From Antitrichia curtipendula (lineage: Eukaryota; Streptophyta; Bryopsida; Hypnales; Leucodontaceae): a stretch of DNA of 64,000 nt. The notes under the pieces are model-generated. The model saw nothing but the letters and a program-made list of their open reading frames with translations, was not told the origin of the DNA and did not search any database. Shown piece by piece: positions 1 through 11,219 of the stretch; the first letter of the stretch is position 1, and every line of letters starts with the position of its first letter. The stretch covers positions 16,656,254 to 16,720,253 of the forward strand of contig OX579641.1 of assembly GCA_951230915.1 (NCBI GenBank), in the 5' to 3' direction. The position numbers and the translations under genes were made by a program.

Positions 1-1539
1 ATTTGTTAATTATATGTTTCCCATATTTCTTACCCTATCCCTACACATAGTTTTGGCTAATAATATATATGCTCAATTGCACTTAGTGTTGATTATAAAT
101 GTAGATACTTTAATTCCTAAATGCCTGAGCAATCAAATATAGTTGCTCCAAAATTTCAAGCTTGTTTTGGTGTAGGCAATTAAATTCCTTTGACCAGTTA
201 AAAAAATTTGAAGGCATTTTTGAGGGTTAACTATTGAAAGTTTTTAATTTTTCAATGTATGTATATATATTATTTTTTGTTTTTTTATTTTTATTTTTAA
301 AAAATTTAAAATTTAAAATTTACTTTTTATTAGAGGTCCTCACAAGCATATATGTACCATTAGTGGAAGAGTAAAGCTTGTGAATTTTACTTGATTTATT
401 GGCTTTGAACAAAGTTTAACAATTTCACTTGATTTGAAAATGGTCTCAAATAGAAAGAAAAAAATTGTTTTCATGATTTATACTGTTGAAAATTTAAACA
501 TACAAGTGTTGATTTGGAATTATTTGGAGTTCTACATTTTTAAAAAATGCACTTCAACAAATGTAAGGTGGATTGTGTAATGAGTTTGATAGCTTTTCAT
601 GTGAAATTAATTTATTTGAAAATGCATTTTAATGTGCTAATACAATTTTTATGTGTTCATGCCACCTCCACCCCAAAAAACTCTTAATATATGCAAATTT
701 CTCAAACATTGTAGGGAGAGATATCATATTTAAGGTATGATACATATATTTTTCTTGTTATAATCTCACATTTCCTATACAATTTCACATTCAAAACTAG
801 CATGCGTATTAATAAGCAAGCTCTTTAACCCTGAAGCGTTGCAATGTCCAATTTCTGGATGAAGATCATATTAGAAATCACTTTTGTTTCTAATTACTAC
901 TTGGATGAAGGCATCCTAATTTGTGGAGATACTTTATGAAATTGTTGTCCTATCCAAAGGCTGGATTTGGTGTTACTAGAGAACATTATTTTTCTAAAAT
1001 TACAAATGTGGAAGTATGTCAAGTGGTTGACCGAACCAAAATTGCATTGATTCTAATTCAAAACTAGATTTGTAAAAATGAGGTTATAGGTTTAAGGAAT
1101 ACAAAAATTCACCATATCAAGAGAGACTCAAGTCAAATCCATTCCAACAAATTTTATTAAAATGACAATATCTTGCTTGTAATTGAATTTTGAAGGAATT
1201 TTGAAATTTTTCTTTCAAAATTTATAAAAAAATATTGGTGATAGCATTGGTGAATCTTATTGTATGTATGGAATCTAAAACTAAAAATATACAACTTTTA
1301 TTTGTGTATGAATTCCAAAATATTTTTCAAAATAGTACTTTATGATGATTTTTCCCAAGCTGTCAATTCTAAAGAAGACTTTGGGCGTTTAGGGGGTAAA
1401 CATACATAGTTTAATTTTAAAAAAAGTAAATTTACTTCATTGGAGATTTAACCACAAGTCTATGCTCTATTTTCATAGGAAAAAACACATTCGGAAACAC
1501 TTGGGCACCTAATAATGTATGTCCACTATGTTTAGCTCT
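1..1539. other. AT-rich intergenic DNA
   Basis: No coding exon, RNA gene or clear repeat border is visible. The stretch is AT-rich, with A/T homopolymer runs near 240-320 and only short, uninformative open frames. Confidence 0.6.
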
Positions 1540-1954
1540 AAGATAATATGCTCTTAAAGCGACCATTTATGGGTTGGTCCGCCTTTTTCACATATTTCCA
1601 TAGACAGAAATATTTTTAGATCATTTTTCAAAGAAAGAAAAAAAGGTGTGATACCTAACATAAGTAGTTTTGTATTTATCAAGCATTTTTGAATTACTTA
1701 TAAATTTTCAAAGATTCGGGGGCATCGGCACCTATTTGTGACTATTAGGTCTTCCAAAATCCTTCCACTTGCAACTTGCAAAGAGATGTGCACAAATCAA
1801 AGACAATGATTGGCTCTTGCAATAGACAAACAATTTTTCCTTAATGCAATCAATTACTAAAGTGGTCCATTTAAGGATCACTCCATCTCTGTTCTCCACC
1901 TAAAAATAGGCACGGTTCAAAAAAGATGGGTGCTTTTAGAGCATACTACTTTAC
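1540..1954 (-). mobile_element. MITE family A, copy 1 (TA-flanked)
   Basis: Non-coding inverted-repeat element of about 415 bp. The left end reads AGATAATATGCTCTTAAAGC. The reverse complement of the right end has the matching AAGTAGTATGCTCTAAAAGC. Each end abuts a TA, as expected for a Tc1/mariner-type target. It is the reverse-complement relative of copies at 9600-10014 and 29380-29792. They share an internal block containing CAAGAGCCAATCATT, a GACCTAGGGTCA-type block (divergent here), TGAAAAATGAGCTAAAAAT, and an AAGGYRGACCAG block next to the right end. No coding capacity. Borders are good to a few bases. Confidence 0.75.
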
Positions 1955-2334
1955 AAATAATTTTGATGCAAATAAATGCCGGTCATTCAATTCGTGAACT
2001 ACGTTCACGTCACATCACAAATGATTTATGATACATATTGTCCATCGACCAAACTTTCATTCTAGAAACCCAAGGCAGGATGCATGAATAATTCAACTAA
2101 GAATTTTCAGGAATGCATTTCAATAGAACTGATGATGTTGAATGATAAGGTGTTATAAATATATATATTTATTCAATACAAGTGTAGTGCAGTATAAAGT
2201 AAATCATAATTTTTATTGATCTAAAATCATAAAATTGTTTCTTGCATCTTTTCATGCACTGTTTATAGAATTGCTTGGATGCAACTTTTGGCTCATGCTA
2301 GTGGTGACGTTTCAACACTATCAGTTTTGGTACA
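1955..2334. other. AT-rich spacer
   Basis: Nothing recognisable. It lies between two TA-flanked MITEs. Confidence 0.5.
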
Positions 2335-2610
2335 TAAGGTGGGTACACCCAAAACCGCCACTTTTTGCTACTGACCCTAGTTACTACTATTAGATTGGTC
2401 AAATTTCCATATATTCTTGTTGGCAAGTGAAAGGAGGTTCCAACGCACCAGAGAACGTGGCATTTGGACATCGAATGCAGAAGTTATTAAGGGTCAAAGT
2501 TTGTTTCTGAAAGTGCTCCATCCAAATAGGTACATAACTGATTTTAGAAATGTACACAACCTGTAGATGGCGCTTTAAGGTTAGGTGCCATTTTGGGGGT
2601 GCCTACCTTA
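2335..2610. mobile_element. TA-flanked MITE related to family A
   Basis: About 275 bp. The left end is AGGTGGGTACACCCAAAACC. The reverse complement of the right end is AGGTAGGCACCCCCAAAATG. Each is preceded or followed by TA. The terminal AGGTRG motif matches family A, but the interior is shorter and differs, so this is a sub-family or a deletion derivative. No coding capacity. Confidence 0.65.
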
Positions 2611-2830
2611 CTACATTGCTTGGTATTCTGCATACTACTTGACATAGATTTGTTTGGGACATAAGCTATGGTTTCAACCAATATCCTTTCTCTACTAATT
2701 ATTCAACATACCGTTTGGATATTCATAGGATGTGTCGTTTAGCATCAGGGTCATTGCAAGAAACACTTGTCTTATTTTCCATCACAAATGAAGTGATGTT
2801 GTTATCACTTCACATCAAGGAAAGAACCCC

Positions 2831-2856
2831 CCATTGAAACAATATTGTTTCAATGG
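2831..2856. repeat. Perfect 26-bp palindrome
   Basis: CCATTGAAACAAT is followed directly by its exact reverse complement, with no spacer. It lies 55 bp upstream of a much longer hairpin. Role unknown. Confidence 0.85.
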
Positions 2857-2911
2857 TTTCACTGTTCAATATTGAAAGTATATCCTCCATTCCAAAACTA
2901 TATAAGTACAA

Positions 2912-2994
2912 TATCTTGAGTACAAATATCATGTTCATTGGACTTATATAGTTTTTGTACAAGTCCAATGAACATGATATTTGTACTCAAGATA
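2912..2994. repeat. Perfect hairpin, 34-bp arms
   Basis: The arms at 2912-2945 and 2961-2994 are exact reverse complements around a 15-nt loop. The structure begins with TA and ends with TA, so it could be a minimal TA-target MITE. Identical arms mean it arose recently or is kept identical by gene conversion. No coding capacity. Confidence 0.85.
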
Positions 2995-4289
2995 CCTAAC
3001 TTGATGGTAATTAGATCCCTTATTTCTTAGAAATAAAAAAAATGATTTTATATTTAAAAGTCAATTTTGTATATATTTAAAAGTCAATTAAAAAGTCACA
3101 CTTTGAATCCAAGTATTTTCATTACATTTGGTGTATCCAAATTGAATGATTTGGGGTTGAAATTTTGGTGGTCTATTTCTACACTAGGCGTGCATATGGA
3201 TACCAAGGGGCATCTAAAAAGATATTATTTTATATCCTCCACATCCATGTAAATAGGGGGCCCTTGTGCAAGCACTTTTCAATGTTGAAAATGGTTTTAA
3301 GATCATTTTGTTGGTGAAATATCATCACCATGAAGTCCTTTCAAAATGGCCAATTTTTAGTTTCTCTATAAATTATTTTTCTATTAATTATTTTTTATAT
3401 CTAATTTAAAAAAGAAGAAGTAGTAATTCTATTTTGTGAATAAATTTTTACCTACATTTTTCTTAGGTCTCAAATTGTGGTGACATATCATTTTTAGTAT
3501 TGTGTTAATTATTTATATTTTTAAATATTTTTTCTAAAAGTTGTAGCACAACAAGTACTGTAACAAACACTACAAACATAAGGGGGGATGGGGTGGGGTG
3601 GGGTTCTTACAATGACCCATTAGCACCTCTTCTTTGACCTCAAAATTTAGAGTATAAATGCACTTCCTTGGCATTTGAATCACTTCATCAAGTCTTGCTT
3701 TCACAATGGAATAGGAATACACTTCTTTTAACTTATGTACATCAAATGGTTTGCACTAAGCAACACATTTGCAAGAACACATAATTATTTGAAGAGCAAT
3801 CATGTCTCTAGATGGGAATTGAAAATGTGAAAAAAAATTCAACTTAGAAAGTAGCATTGAGCAACTTGGAGTTTGAGGCATGGCAATTTCAAATGCAAAT
3901 GAGAACTCATATCCTTAATCATGTGTAAACCTATATGGGTTCCATGAAAGACGACAAAGAACCACTAATCCATAATACAAATTTCATTTTGATACAAAAT
4001 TTGCATCGCAATTTATTGCTTCTTTCTTCATCTATTATAAAGCACTATTGAGAATTTGAATCCTCTTACTACTTATACATGATTTGGCACAAGATTACAA
4101 AATTTAGAGCTGTCCATCAGAAAAACATCATTCATTTTGATATGAGATTTGTTTTGTAAATACCACTTTGTGGATTGAACTGTTGGAGAGTTTGTTGCAC
4201 TACTAACAGCTCACAATTGCATTCAACTTTTAATGCATTGTGTTTCAATTTTCACATTTATAACTTCGATCATTCCTTGTCATGTGGAA
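2995..4289. other. AT-rich intergenic DNA
   Basis: No supportable gene. It holds a G-rich patch near 3580-3605 and short chance open frames only. Confidence 0.5.
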
Positions 4290-5488
4290 TTAAAGGCTGT
4301 TTCGCACCAAGTGATAAGGGCGGTGGTAGTGGGGGTTGGCAAAGCGCATTTTGTTGTTGCATACACACCGGCAGTAATTCGTAAACTCCAATCCTAGGTG
4401 GAGTCCTCTCTAGCAGAAGCAAAGAGCGTTGTTTGCAGCAGTGCTGGGAGAGTCATTTTTTTAAGACCAGTACTTACAGACTATAATAATGTAGGAGCGC
4501 CATTTTCGCACAATGTAGATTCTAGAAGCTTAAGAACGGTTTAGGATAATAGAGGCTTTGGAGGGCGATTAAGTGCCCGCGTACATTTTTAAGAATAAAA
4601 TAACATTCCATAGAACCGAAAGGAAGAGTGTGCATTGGAGATAGTGTGCACACTCTTCGTAGGGTAGGCATGCAATTACTGCTGGCGGCAGAGGCAGTTA
4701 CCAAATTTGCTCATAAACAGAGCTTCACAATGTATCAGTCATCGTAAGCACTGACTGCTGAATGCTTGCAGAGCACCGTCATCGACAGAGAGAGTACCTG
4801 CAATTTGAGAGGATCATCACCACGAACTTTGCATGGGCTGCATGTGCATGTTCATTACCGCATTTGACGTTGTGTCAACTCATTTCATTGAGCACTTGCA
4901 GTGAGTATTTTCTGGACGGTGTCCTGTATTCTCAGTAAATGGAGAATCGTCTTCACGCACACTCATACGGCGTTCAATTGCATGATGTCGGAGAAGTTGT
5001 GCACGGTAAGTGTCTTTCTTCCAGCAGTCATGATTTGCAAGTTCTTAGCTATACAACAATGTGTTCGCCGTTGCTACCGAGTAATCCATTCATTGTCGAC
5101 GCAGCTGTGTTGAAATGGCGTACGATCTAGATGGAAGATGAATTTTTCCGGTTCAACATGCATGTATTAGAAGACTAAACTTGACGTCGTGCTGTTCGGA
5201 CTGTCCAGGATCACTGGGTGCTGCAACGTTCAGCCGGTCCCATGTGCAAGCAACGTCTTCTGTAGCAGGTAAGGTCCTCACTCAATTCCAGTCACTTTAC
5301 TCAATTAATGCCGAATGACACATGATTTTCTATCATCCCCTGTACAGTTTCCATGACGTCCTCTGTCATGGAACTTCATGACATTAGAATTTCGACGACA
5401 ATAGAGGGCTTCTCCAGTCACCGCTAAGCTCCGCTGTTGTCGACGTCTTACTATAGGTAGTAGGCAAGCAGACATAGGAACACTTGCA

Positions 5489-6709
5489 TTGCCCGTAGTT
5501 CTAGGAGTTCCTCGACCTGGAGGTTCATCCGACACTCTTGAAGTTGGAAGCACCGCAAAGAGGCAACGCAAGGAACGCGGACCGAATTGGAAAACCGCCG
5601 AAGTAATAGCTCTCATCCAAGCCAAGCGGACGCTCTTTCATGAAGAAGCAGACTCTCCAGATCCTCGGGATCTCATGGTTCCCGACACAGGCAAGTGGTT
5701 GCGCATTAGCAACCATGTCTGCCAGGTCGGTTATTCTTCGTGCGTGCGTGATGGGCCCGCATGCAAGAGCAAGTGGAATCAGCTCCTGTCCGACTTCAAG
5801 AGAATTTCTGACTTCCTAGCACGTAGCGGCACCAATTCCTTGACTTACTGGAGTCTCACAACAATGCAACGTAAGAGGGAAGGGCTTCCGCAATCTTTTT
5901 TGGAGGAAGTGTTTCATTGCATGCAAGAGTGTTGCGGTTCACGTCCATCCATGCAGCCACCACACGCTCGCGACCTCACGGCCGATGAAGATGGCAACTA
6001 TTGACTGCCTTCAGTTATGAATTGCGTGACAACAACTGAAGAGGAGATAGAAGACTCACAAGAAGATCCAATTGCTATCGCTCAAGCTATAAAACAGCCG
6101 CAAGCCCGCACTGTCTCCCGGCAGTCACGTGGATCTTTCCAATTACCGACTACTGCAGGTACAGTAGAGGAGAGACCGCTTAACGCTAACACCACCAACC
6201 TTCCGAAAGGAGTCCTACCTGCTAGAGTAACAGCTCAATTCATAAGTTCTAGTGACACGGCAGACAGTGAAGCGCGTCCTCGAACTGGCAACACAGGCGT
6301 GCGGAAGAAATACATTTCCGGACACTCTCTCATCGCTCAAGCCACGAAGAGCACTGGAGAGGCTATGGCATCACAATTAAAGGACATGGCCACAACATCA
6401 CGTGAACTGGAGCGTTCTAAAATTCAGATGCAGCTGCAGCTTTTTGGAGAAAGAATGGAATACGAATGAGACAGAGATCGACGTCTACATGACAGCGCTC
6501 GTACAGCAAACGACAATGCCCGTTTGGCAATCGATAAACAATCAGAAGTTGTGCAATGTCTCTCGCAGTTGGCAGCCGTCTTGAGCTTTGGATTGCAACG
6601 TCCGCCAATTGTGAACGTGAGCACACGTCCTGACAATCAGAGTCATGTAGTTGCTGCGCCAAAGAACCACGGTGAAGAAGAAGTGTTGAATTTTGAAGCT
6701 CCGCCATGA
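5489..6709 (+). pseudogene. Myb/SANT-like Harbinger partner gene, two in-frame stops
   Basis: The encoded protein resembles the Myb/SANT-like DNA-binding protein that Harbinger elements use to bring the transposase to the nucleus and to DNA (family knowledge). A basic RQRKERGPNW start leads into a trihelix-like domain with WLRISNHV, KSKWNQLLSDFKRISDF and a TYWSL motif (about residues 28-125). A low-complexity middle and a charged, coiled-coil-like tail follow. One frame is open from the ATG at 5489 to a TGA at 6707, about 406 codons, except for TGA at 6002-6004 and 6467-6469. Sequence on both sides of each stop still reads as the same protein, so these look like recent nonsense mutations. Either could come from CGA by C-to-T change. 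Confidence 0.75.
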
Positions 6710-7134
6710 AGATCGGTACTGTTGCCCATTCACTGATCGCAACTGCTACTGCAGTGGAGTTCACAGTCTGTTATGAAATTAGTACGAGTAGTTCTCAATG
6801 TACAAGTTGCGACACACTTGAACTTTTGAAATTTGGAAGTTTCTTTTATTGCCGGAATATTAGAAGGGTCGCTCAGTCGAGCATACAGTCTGTACATTTT
6901 TTTGGCTATGTAAAATAAAATTTAATATAATTACACTTACGGCAATGCAAGACTGTATTGGTCCAGCGTTTCTATGTGTTCCTCACCGTCACAAGAATGA
7001 GTTATCAAAACAACGCACGCTATGTACATAGAGAGAAGAAATTGTTGTCCCTGCAAGAGACAGTGGAAAAAAATGAATAAAGCAAATTTCTCCTGAAAGC
7101 CAGCTCCTTCGCACAGTGCTATGTACCGTAGCAG

Positions 7135-8541
7135 CTACATGGGCTCCTGTATCTGAGTCACGAGATATACTGAAAGCTGCCTGCGCTTCAAATTGCCGGC
7201 GGCAAAGTCATTGTTATCGGGAATACCTTCTTGGACTTCTGCTTCTGCTACTCCAGCGACCTCAACTTCAGGCTCGTAGATGCTCTCCTCTTGCCTAAGA
7301 ATTGTGAGCAAGCGTTCGACGTCCTCGTGACACTGCTTGAGGAGCATGTTGTGCAATAGTGCACAACACACAACCACATCAGGCAAGAAAATGACATTCA
7401 AGTTAGATTTTGTGTGTAGCTCTTTAAAGGACTGTTTGAGCAGTGCAAAAGCATTCTCTACAATGCCTCTTGCTCGTGACAGCTTTCTATTGAAAAGGGA
7501 CTGTGCAACTGGAAGCTGTCCTCGATGGCGGTGCAGAACCATCAACCAAGGAAGCAAAGGATAACTACCATCACCAACAAGGTATGGTGAGAAACCGTCA
7601 AAAGTTTTAGCTCCTTCCCACAGCGCATTTCTTTGACCACGATGGTACAATGCGGACCTTCGCAGCATGCGACTGTCGTTTGTGGAGCCCGGCATGCCAA
7701 CGTATAAGTCGAGAAATCGCTTGGAGCTGTCAACCACGACTTGGCAATTCATGGAGTACCCACCCGATTTGAAGTAGTAGTAGTCACTGGCGTTAACCTT
7801 GGGCTTAGCAATTGAAATGTGCGTGCCGTCGATCGCTCCAACTACGCCAGGCAGTCCAGAAAGTCGATGGAAATCTGTTGCCATGGCTGATACCTGTCTT
7901 CCAGTCGGCCAAGCAATTTCAGACCGCAACGCCACATTCAAAGCATGTACAACATCTCGCAACATCACAGACACTGTACTTCTGCCAACAGCGAACATTT
8001 CGCTGCAAACAAGGAGACTAGCTCCATGGCTTAACTTGAAGAGAGTACACGCCAAGCGCACAATGCCAGGAATTGCAAAACGGTAATTCGTATTCTGTTT
8101 TCTGATCGCAGGCTCCACCAGTGCAGCAAGGTACAGCACACTTCGTTTTGTCATACAGAACATCTGGATCCAGCGTTCGTCGTCGTATTCTTGAAGCAAA
8201 AAACGTGAAAACCAAGCAGTGGAGCGAGGCTTTACCCAAAATCCCATGTCGTCATCCAAAACGGTTAAAGAGTTCCAAAGACGCCAATGTTGAATAGCAA
8301 TGCGACTCACTGCGTTCATATCCACAGTCTGTCTGTCGATGTCCATTAAATTCATCAACTCCTCCGCTGTTGTATCATCCTCAGGGGGTAAATTACTACT
8401 TATGCCCACAGAACGATGACCATTGAGGAGTAACAACAAAATCAAAGACGTCAGCGACAGCACTTCAATCTGATAGTCCATGAGGTCCATGGTAATGGAC
8501 AGCACTAATACTAGGCTGCAGCTGCACAGCACGGGGAACAT
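7135..8541 (-). CDS. HARBI1-like DDE transposase
   Basis: Intact single-exon frame of 468 residues starting at an ATG, a length close to the family norm. It catalyses excision and insertion of the Harbinger element in the nucleus. The RNase-H-like core shows the three acidic residues: D238 in GAIDGTHI, D324 in YLVGDGSYPL, and E362 in RGIVENAFALLK. The PGSTNDSRML segment and a helix-turn-helix-like LVCSEMFAVGRSTVSVML segment are also present. Plant Harbinger transposases often carry introns; none is needed here. A second ATG at residue 18 is a possible alternative start, because the first 45 residues are hydrophobic and atypical. The transposase looks usable, but its partner gene at 5489-6709 has two stops, so the element may not act on its own. 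Confidence 0.88.
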   Translation of the reverse strand: MFPVLCSCSLVLVLSITMDLMDYQIEVLSLTSLILLLLLNGHRSVGISSNLPPEDDTTAEELMNLMDIDRQTVDMNAVSRIAIQHWRLWNSLTVLDDDMGFWVKPRSTAWFSRFLLQEYDDERWIQMFCMTKRSVLYLAALVEPAIRKQNTNYRFAIPGIVRLACTLFKLSHGASLLVCSEMFAVGRSTVSVMLRDVVHALNVALRSEIAWPTGRQVSAMATDFHRLSGLPGVVGAIDGTHISIAKPKVNASDYYYFKSGGYSMNCQVVVDSSKRFLDLYVGMPGSTNDSRMLRRSALYHRGQRNALWEGAKTFDGFSPYLVGDGSYPLLPWLMVLHRHRGQLPVAQSLFNRKLSRARGIVENAFALLKQSFKELHTKSNLNVIFLPDVVVCCALLHNMLLKQCHEDVERLLTILRQEESIYEPEVEVAGVAEAEVQEGIPDNNDFAAGNLKRRQLSVYLVTQIQEPM

Positions 8542-9599
8542 TCCACAGAGACTTGAAAATGAGTAATTTTTTCTTGATGAAATTCAAGAGACAGTTGAAA
8601 CACAATGCAAGACAGACGGACGACGGAAGTGAATAGATAGCGACACCGATACGTACCTTCGGTGAAGCAAATGACAAATCGGCTTCGGACTACAACGTCT
8701 AGTCAATTAAAAGTTTGTAATGTCGCACTTTGGAAATGCTCATCTTCAATGCAGTAGTCCTGCTTAAGTGGTTTCTATGTCGATGTCGTTGGGCTGTGCA
8801 ATGAATCGATAACCAATTCTACAAAATACTACTCATCCAGCACCTCCGAAGTCAAAAGCGATTCTGCGAGGAGAATGCCAAATGTTTAGAACTAGCTTTG
8901 GCTAATGCTAACGTGTGCACTGTCTTGCAGCTTAAACCCTAAAAAAAGGGAGTTTTGGAAAAAAAACTTGCTACGCATGGAGGAACGTCTTTCATTGTAG
9001 ATTTTGAAAAAGAAATCCAAAACGATTATTTCAGCATACAAAATCAGTGCTTGTAGTACTCACCACCGATAGTGTTGAATACCACGTCGTCATGGTCGAC
9101 TCAAGCCCTCCAGCTCTCCAATGCTGAAATCCAATTGTCTGAAATTGCACCGAATTGTGCACTCTCTTCACTGCCAATTTCCTCGCAACAAGATATAAAC
9201 GGAATTGTACTTGTACTGCCTCACTTCCATCTCCGTTCCAGACTCTGAAACGCAAAACAACGAAACCGCCACTACGAGTGCTCAACGACCATGTCCTCTG
9301 CCGCCTACAGCTTCGTAGCATACTTCACGCAAGGCGGGACCCAATGAACGCTAACTATGTACTACGTGGTGTGAAAACCTCTATAATTCTATCGACTTAA
9401 CCACCGGGTCCCACTTTTACATGGCTACTTCTAAGAACGTATGTGAATGGCAAGGACTCCAGTATTCTAAGCATTGAAAGCTTCCCTGACGAACCAGCTG
9501 CCACCTACCTTTCACTACCCCTGATAGCTTAGTCGTTGTTGTTTGACCCTTCTTTGTTCTGGCAACGTCACTACACTAAGACCTGGTGTGCAACAGCCA

Positions 9600-10014
9600 T
9601 AAGGTAGGAGAGCCTGAAAGCGAGCAGGGCATTTAGAACTACCCATATAGACTCGCCTGAAATGGACGTAAGGTGGTCTTTAAATGGACCTTTTGTAGTC
9701 ATTGAATGGATCAATAAAAAAAATGATTTATTGCAAGAGCCAATCATTCTCTTTGTTTTCCCCATTTCTCTCTAGAAACTGCATGTGAACAGTTTATGGA
9801 AGACCTAGGGTCATAAATAGGGATCTATGACTCATCACGTTTGAAAATTCATAAGTAATTCAAAAATACTTGAAAAAATACGAAACAACTTGTGTTACAA
9901 TCAAAATCTATTTTTCTTTGTCTGAAAAATGAGCTAAAAATAATCCCATCCAAGAAATCACATGAAAAAGGCAGACCAGCCCTTAAATGCTCGCTTTCAT
10001 AGCCTCCTACCTTA
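9600..10014 (+). mobile_element. MITE family A, copy 2 (TA-flanked)
   Basis: About 415 bp. The termini are AGGTAGGAGAGCCTGAAAGC and, in reverse complement, AGGTAGGAGGCTATGAAAGC. TA lies on both sides (TA at 9600 and TA at 10013). The interior shares long blocks with the copies at 1540 and 29380, including CAAGAGCCAATCATT, GACCTAGGGTCA, TTGAAAATTCATA and TGAAAAATGAGCTAAAAAT. No coding capacity; it would need a transposase supplied from elsewhere. Confidence 0.8.
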
Positions 10015-10487
10015 GTCAGATTAATCAATCAAGCTGCAGAATCCAAAAATCAAACAACCATTTTTTTTTTTCTTCCAAGAAACATCAAGCCAGGCCGGGT
10101 ATGCCGAAATTATGAAGAGACTCATGTTGAGATGATTTCATTTCTTGAACCAACATGGCACAGACATGGCAGGATGCTGAAACTAAGATGAATCACTAAA
10201 TAAATGATATGTCTACCAAAATGAAAATTGAACTAAATTTTTTCAGGAATGCCTTTCAATTGAAACAAAAGTACTCTAATGGTCACAATTCAATCAAACA
10301 CCCTGTTGTAATAAAACAACTTCACGAAACAAAAGAAAAAACCATCAATACAAGTCGTCTGGAGCACAGATTTATTTCAAGTTTGGTATCACTTTGAACA
10401 GATTTGAGGTAGATCACAGACAACAAACTGCCGCATTGAATAAATCTACCTAAACCGACCTAAAACGTTTCCCCTCTTTACCAATTA
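10015..10487. other. Intergenic spacer
   Basis: AT-rich, with a T-run near 10063. No gene or repeat border is recognised. Confidence 0.5.
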
Positions 10488-10712
10488 TAGGAAATTTCAT
10501 TAAAATGGCATATTCCATATGCCATTTTCAGACCCCACAGGTCCCATTCTCAACCATTAAAATTGCCTTTAGGATACTAGGTGTACATTTTCAGATTGTG
10601 CAGTCTAAACTGTAAAAGTGTCATGTAGGCCAGGCGTACATTTCAAACCGTGCAGCCTAAACCGTAAAAGTGCCAAAGTTGCAGAATGGCGCCATTTTAA
10701 CGAAATTTCCCA
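10488..10712. mobile_element. MITE family B, copy 1 (TA-flanked)
   Basis: About 225 bp. Left end GGAAATTTCATTAAAATGGC, right end in reverse complement GGAAATTTCGTTAAAATGGC, each next to a TA. Related copies lie at about 15104-15235 and 34937-35117. The interior contains a repeated CAGTCTAAACTGTAAAAGTG / CAGCCTAAACCGTAAAAGTG motif. No coding capacity. Confidence 0.8.
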
Positions 10713-10733
10713 TAAATATCATCTGTCAGAATT

Positions 10734-11219
10734 CCTGCATGTGTAGATTGCTAGATTTGAGGAGAGCAAAAGGAATTCAATAGAGGCTAATGTAAGATGA
10801 ATATCGAAGCTCATTTTCATAAAGTTTTTTCAAGCCAAAGTACACAATTTAACACCTTAAACATATCATTTAAAAACTGATGAATAATTTACAAATTGAA
10901 TGACTGGTTTCCATAGACACTGTGAGCCACTCCTTTGACCACATTTCAGAGTCTTTCTTCAAGGTTGAATCGATACAACCTGCATGAGTGTAGGTTGCTA
11001 GATTTGAGGAGAGCAAAAGGAATTCAAATAGAGACTAACTGTAAGATGCATACCGACGCTCATTCTCCTAATAAAAGTATTTTCAAGCCAAAGTACACAA
11101 TTTAACACCTTAAAACATATCAACTAAAAACTAATGAATATTTACAGACTAATTAGCTGGTTTCCATAGACACTGTCAGTCACTCCTTTGACCACATTTC
11201 AGAGTCTTTCTTCAAGGTT
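10734..11219. repeat. 245-bp tandem duplication of a GST gene end
   Basis: Two imperfect direct copies, 10734-10966 and 10979-11219. Copy 2 is the authentic 3' end of the adjacent glutathione S-transferase gene: about 40 bases of coding sequence, the stop codon and the 3' flank. Copy 1 repeats the same block. At the position of the stop codon copy 1 has TGG instead of TGA, so the duplicated fragment no longer ends the frame. The copies differ by scattered substitutions and small indels, so the event is not recent. Confidence 0.85.

Larger units (their letters stand above)
4290..9560. mobile_element. PIF/Harbinger DNA transposon
   Basis: The segment carries the two genes that define plant PIF/Harbinger elements: a Myb/SANT-like DNA-binding protein on the plus strand (5489-6709) and a DDE transposase on the minus strand (7135-8541). 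They are arranged tail to tail, about 425 bp apart. Base composition is clearly richer in GC than the flanks. The ends are uncertain. A weak inverted similarity exists between TGATAAGGGCGGTGGTAGTG near 4310 and the reverse complement of the sequence near 9500-9530, but I could not find a clean terminal inverted repeat or the expected 3-bp TTA/TAA target duplication. The outer limits given are therefore estimates. Confidence 0.7.

Noticed and set aside
6002..6469. Two TGA codons in one long frame as possible selenocysteine or stop-codon reassignment
   Set aside because: Land plants lack selenocysteine decoding, other genes here use TGA normally (HCF136 and the last stop of this frame), and decay of a transposon gene is simpler.
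7135..8541. HARBI1-like protein as a domesticated host gene
   Set aside because: It lies next to a Myb/SANT gene in the usual transposon arrangement, and that partner is decaying, so an element is the better reading, although domestication is not excluded.
4290..9560. Clean terminal inverted repeats for the Harbinger element
   Set aside because: The best candidate pair aligns only with gaps and lacks a matching 3-bp target duplication, so the borders stay approximate.
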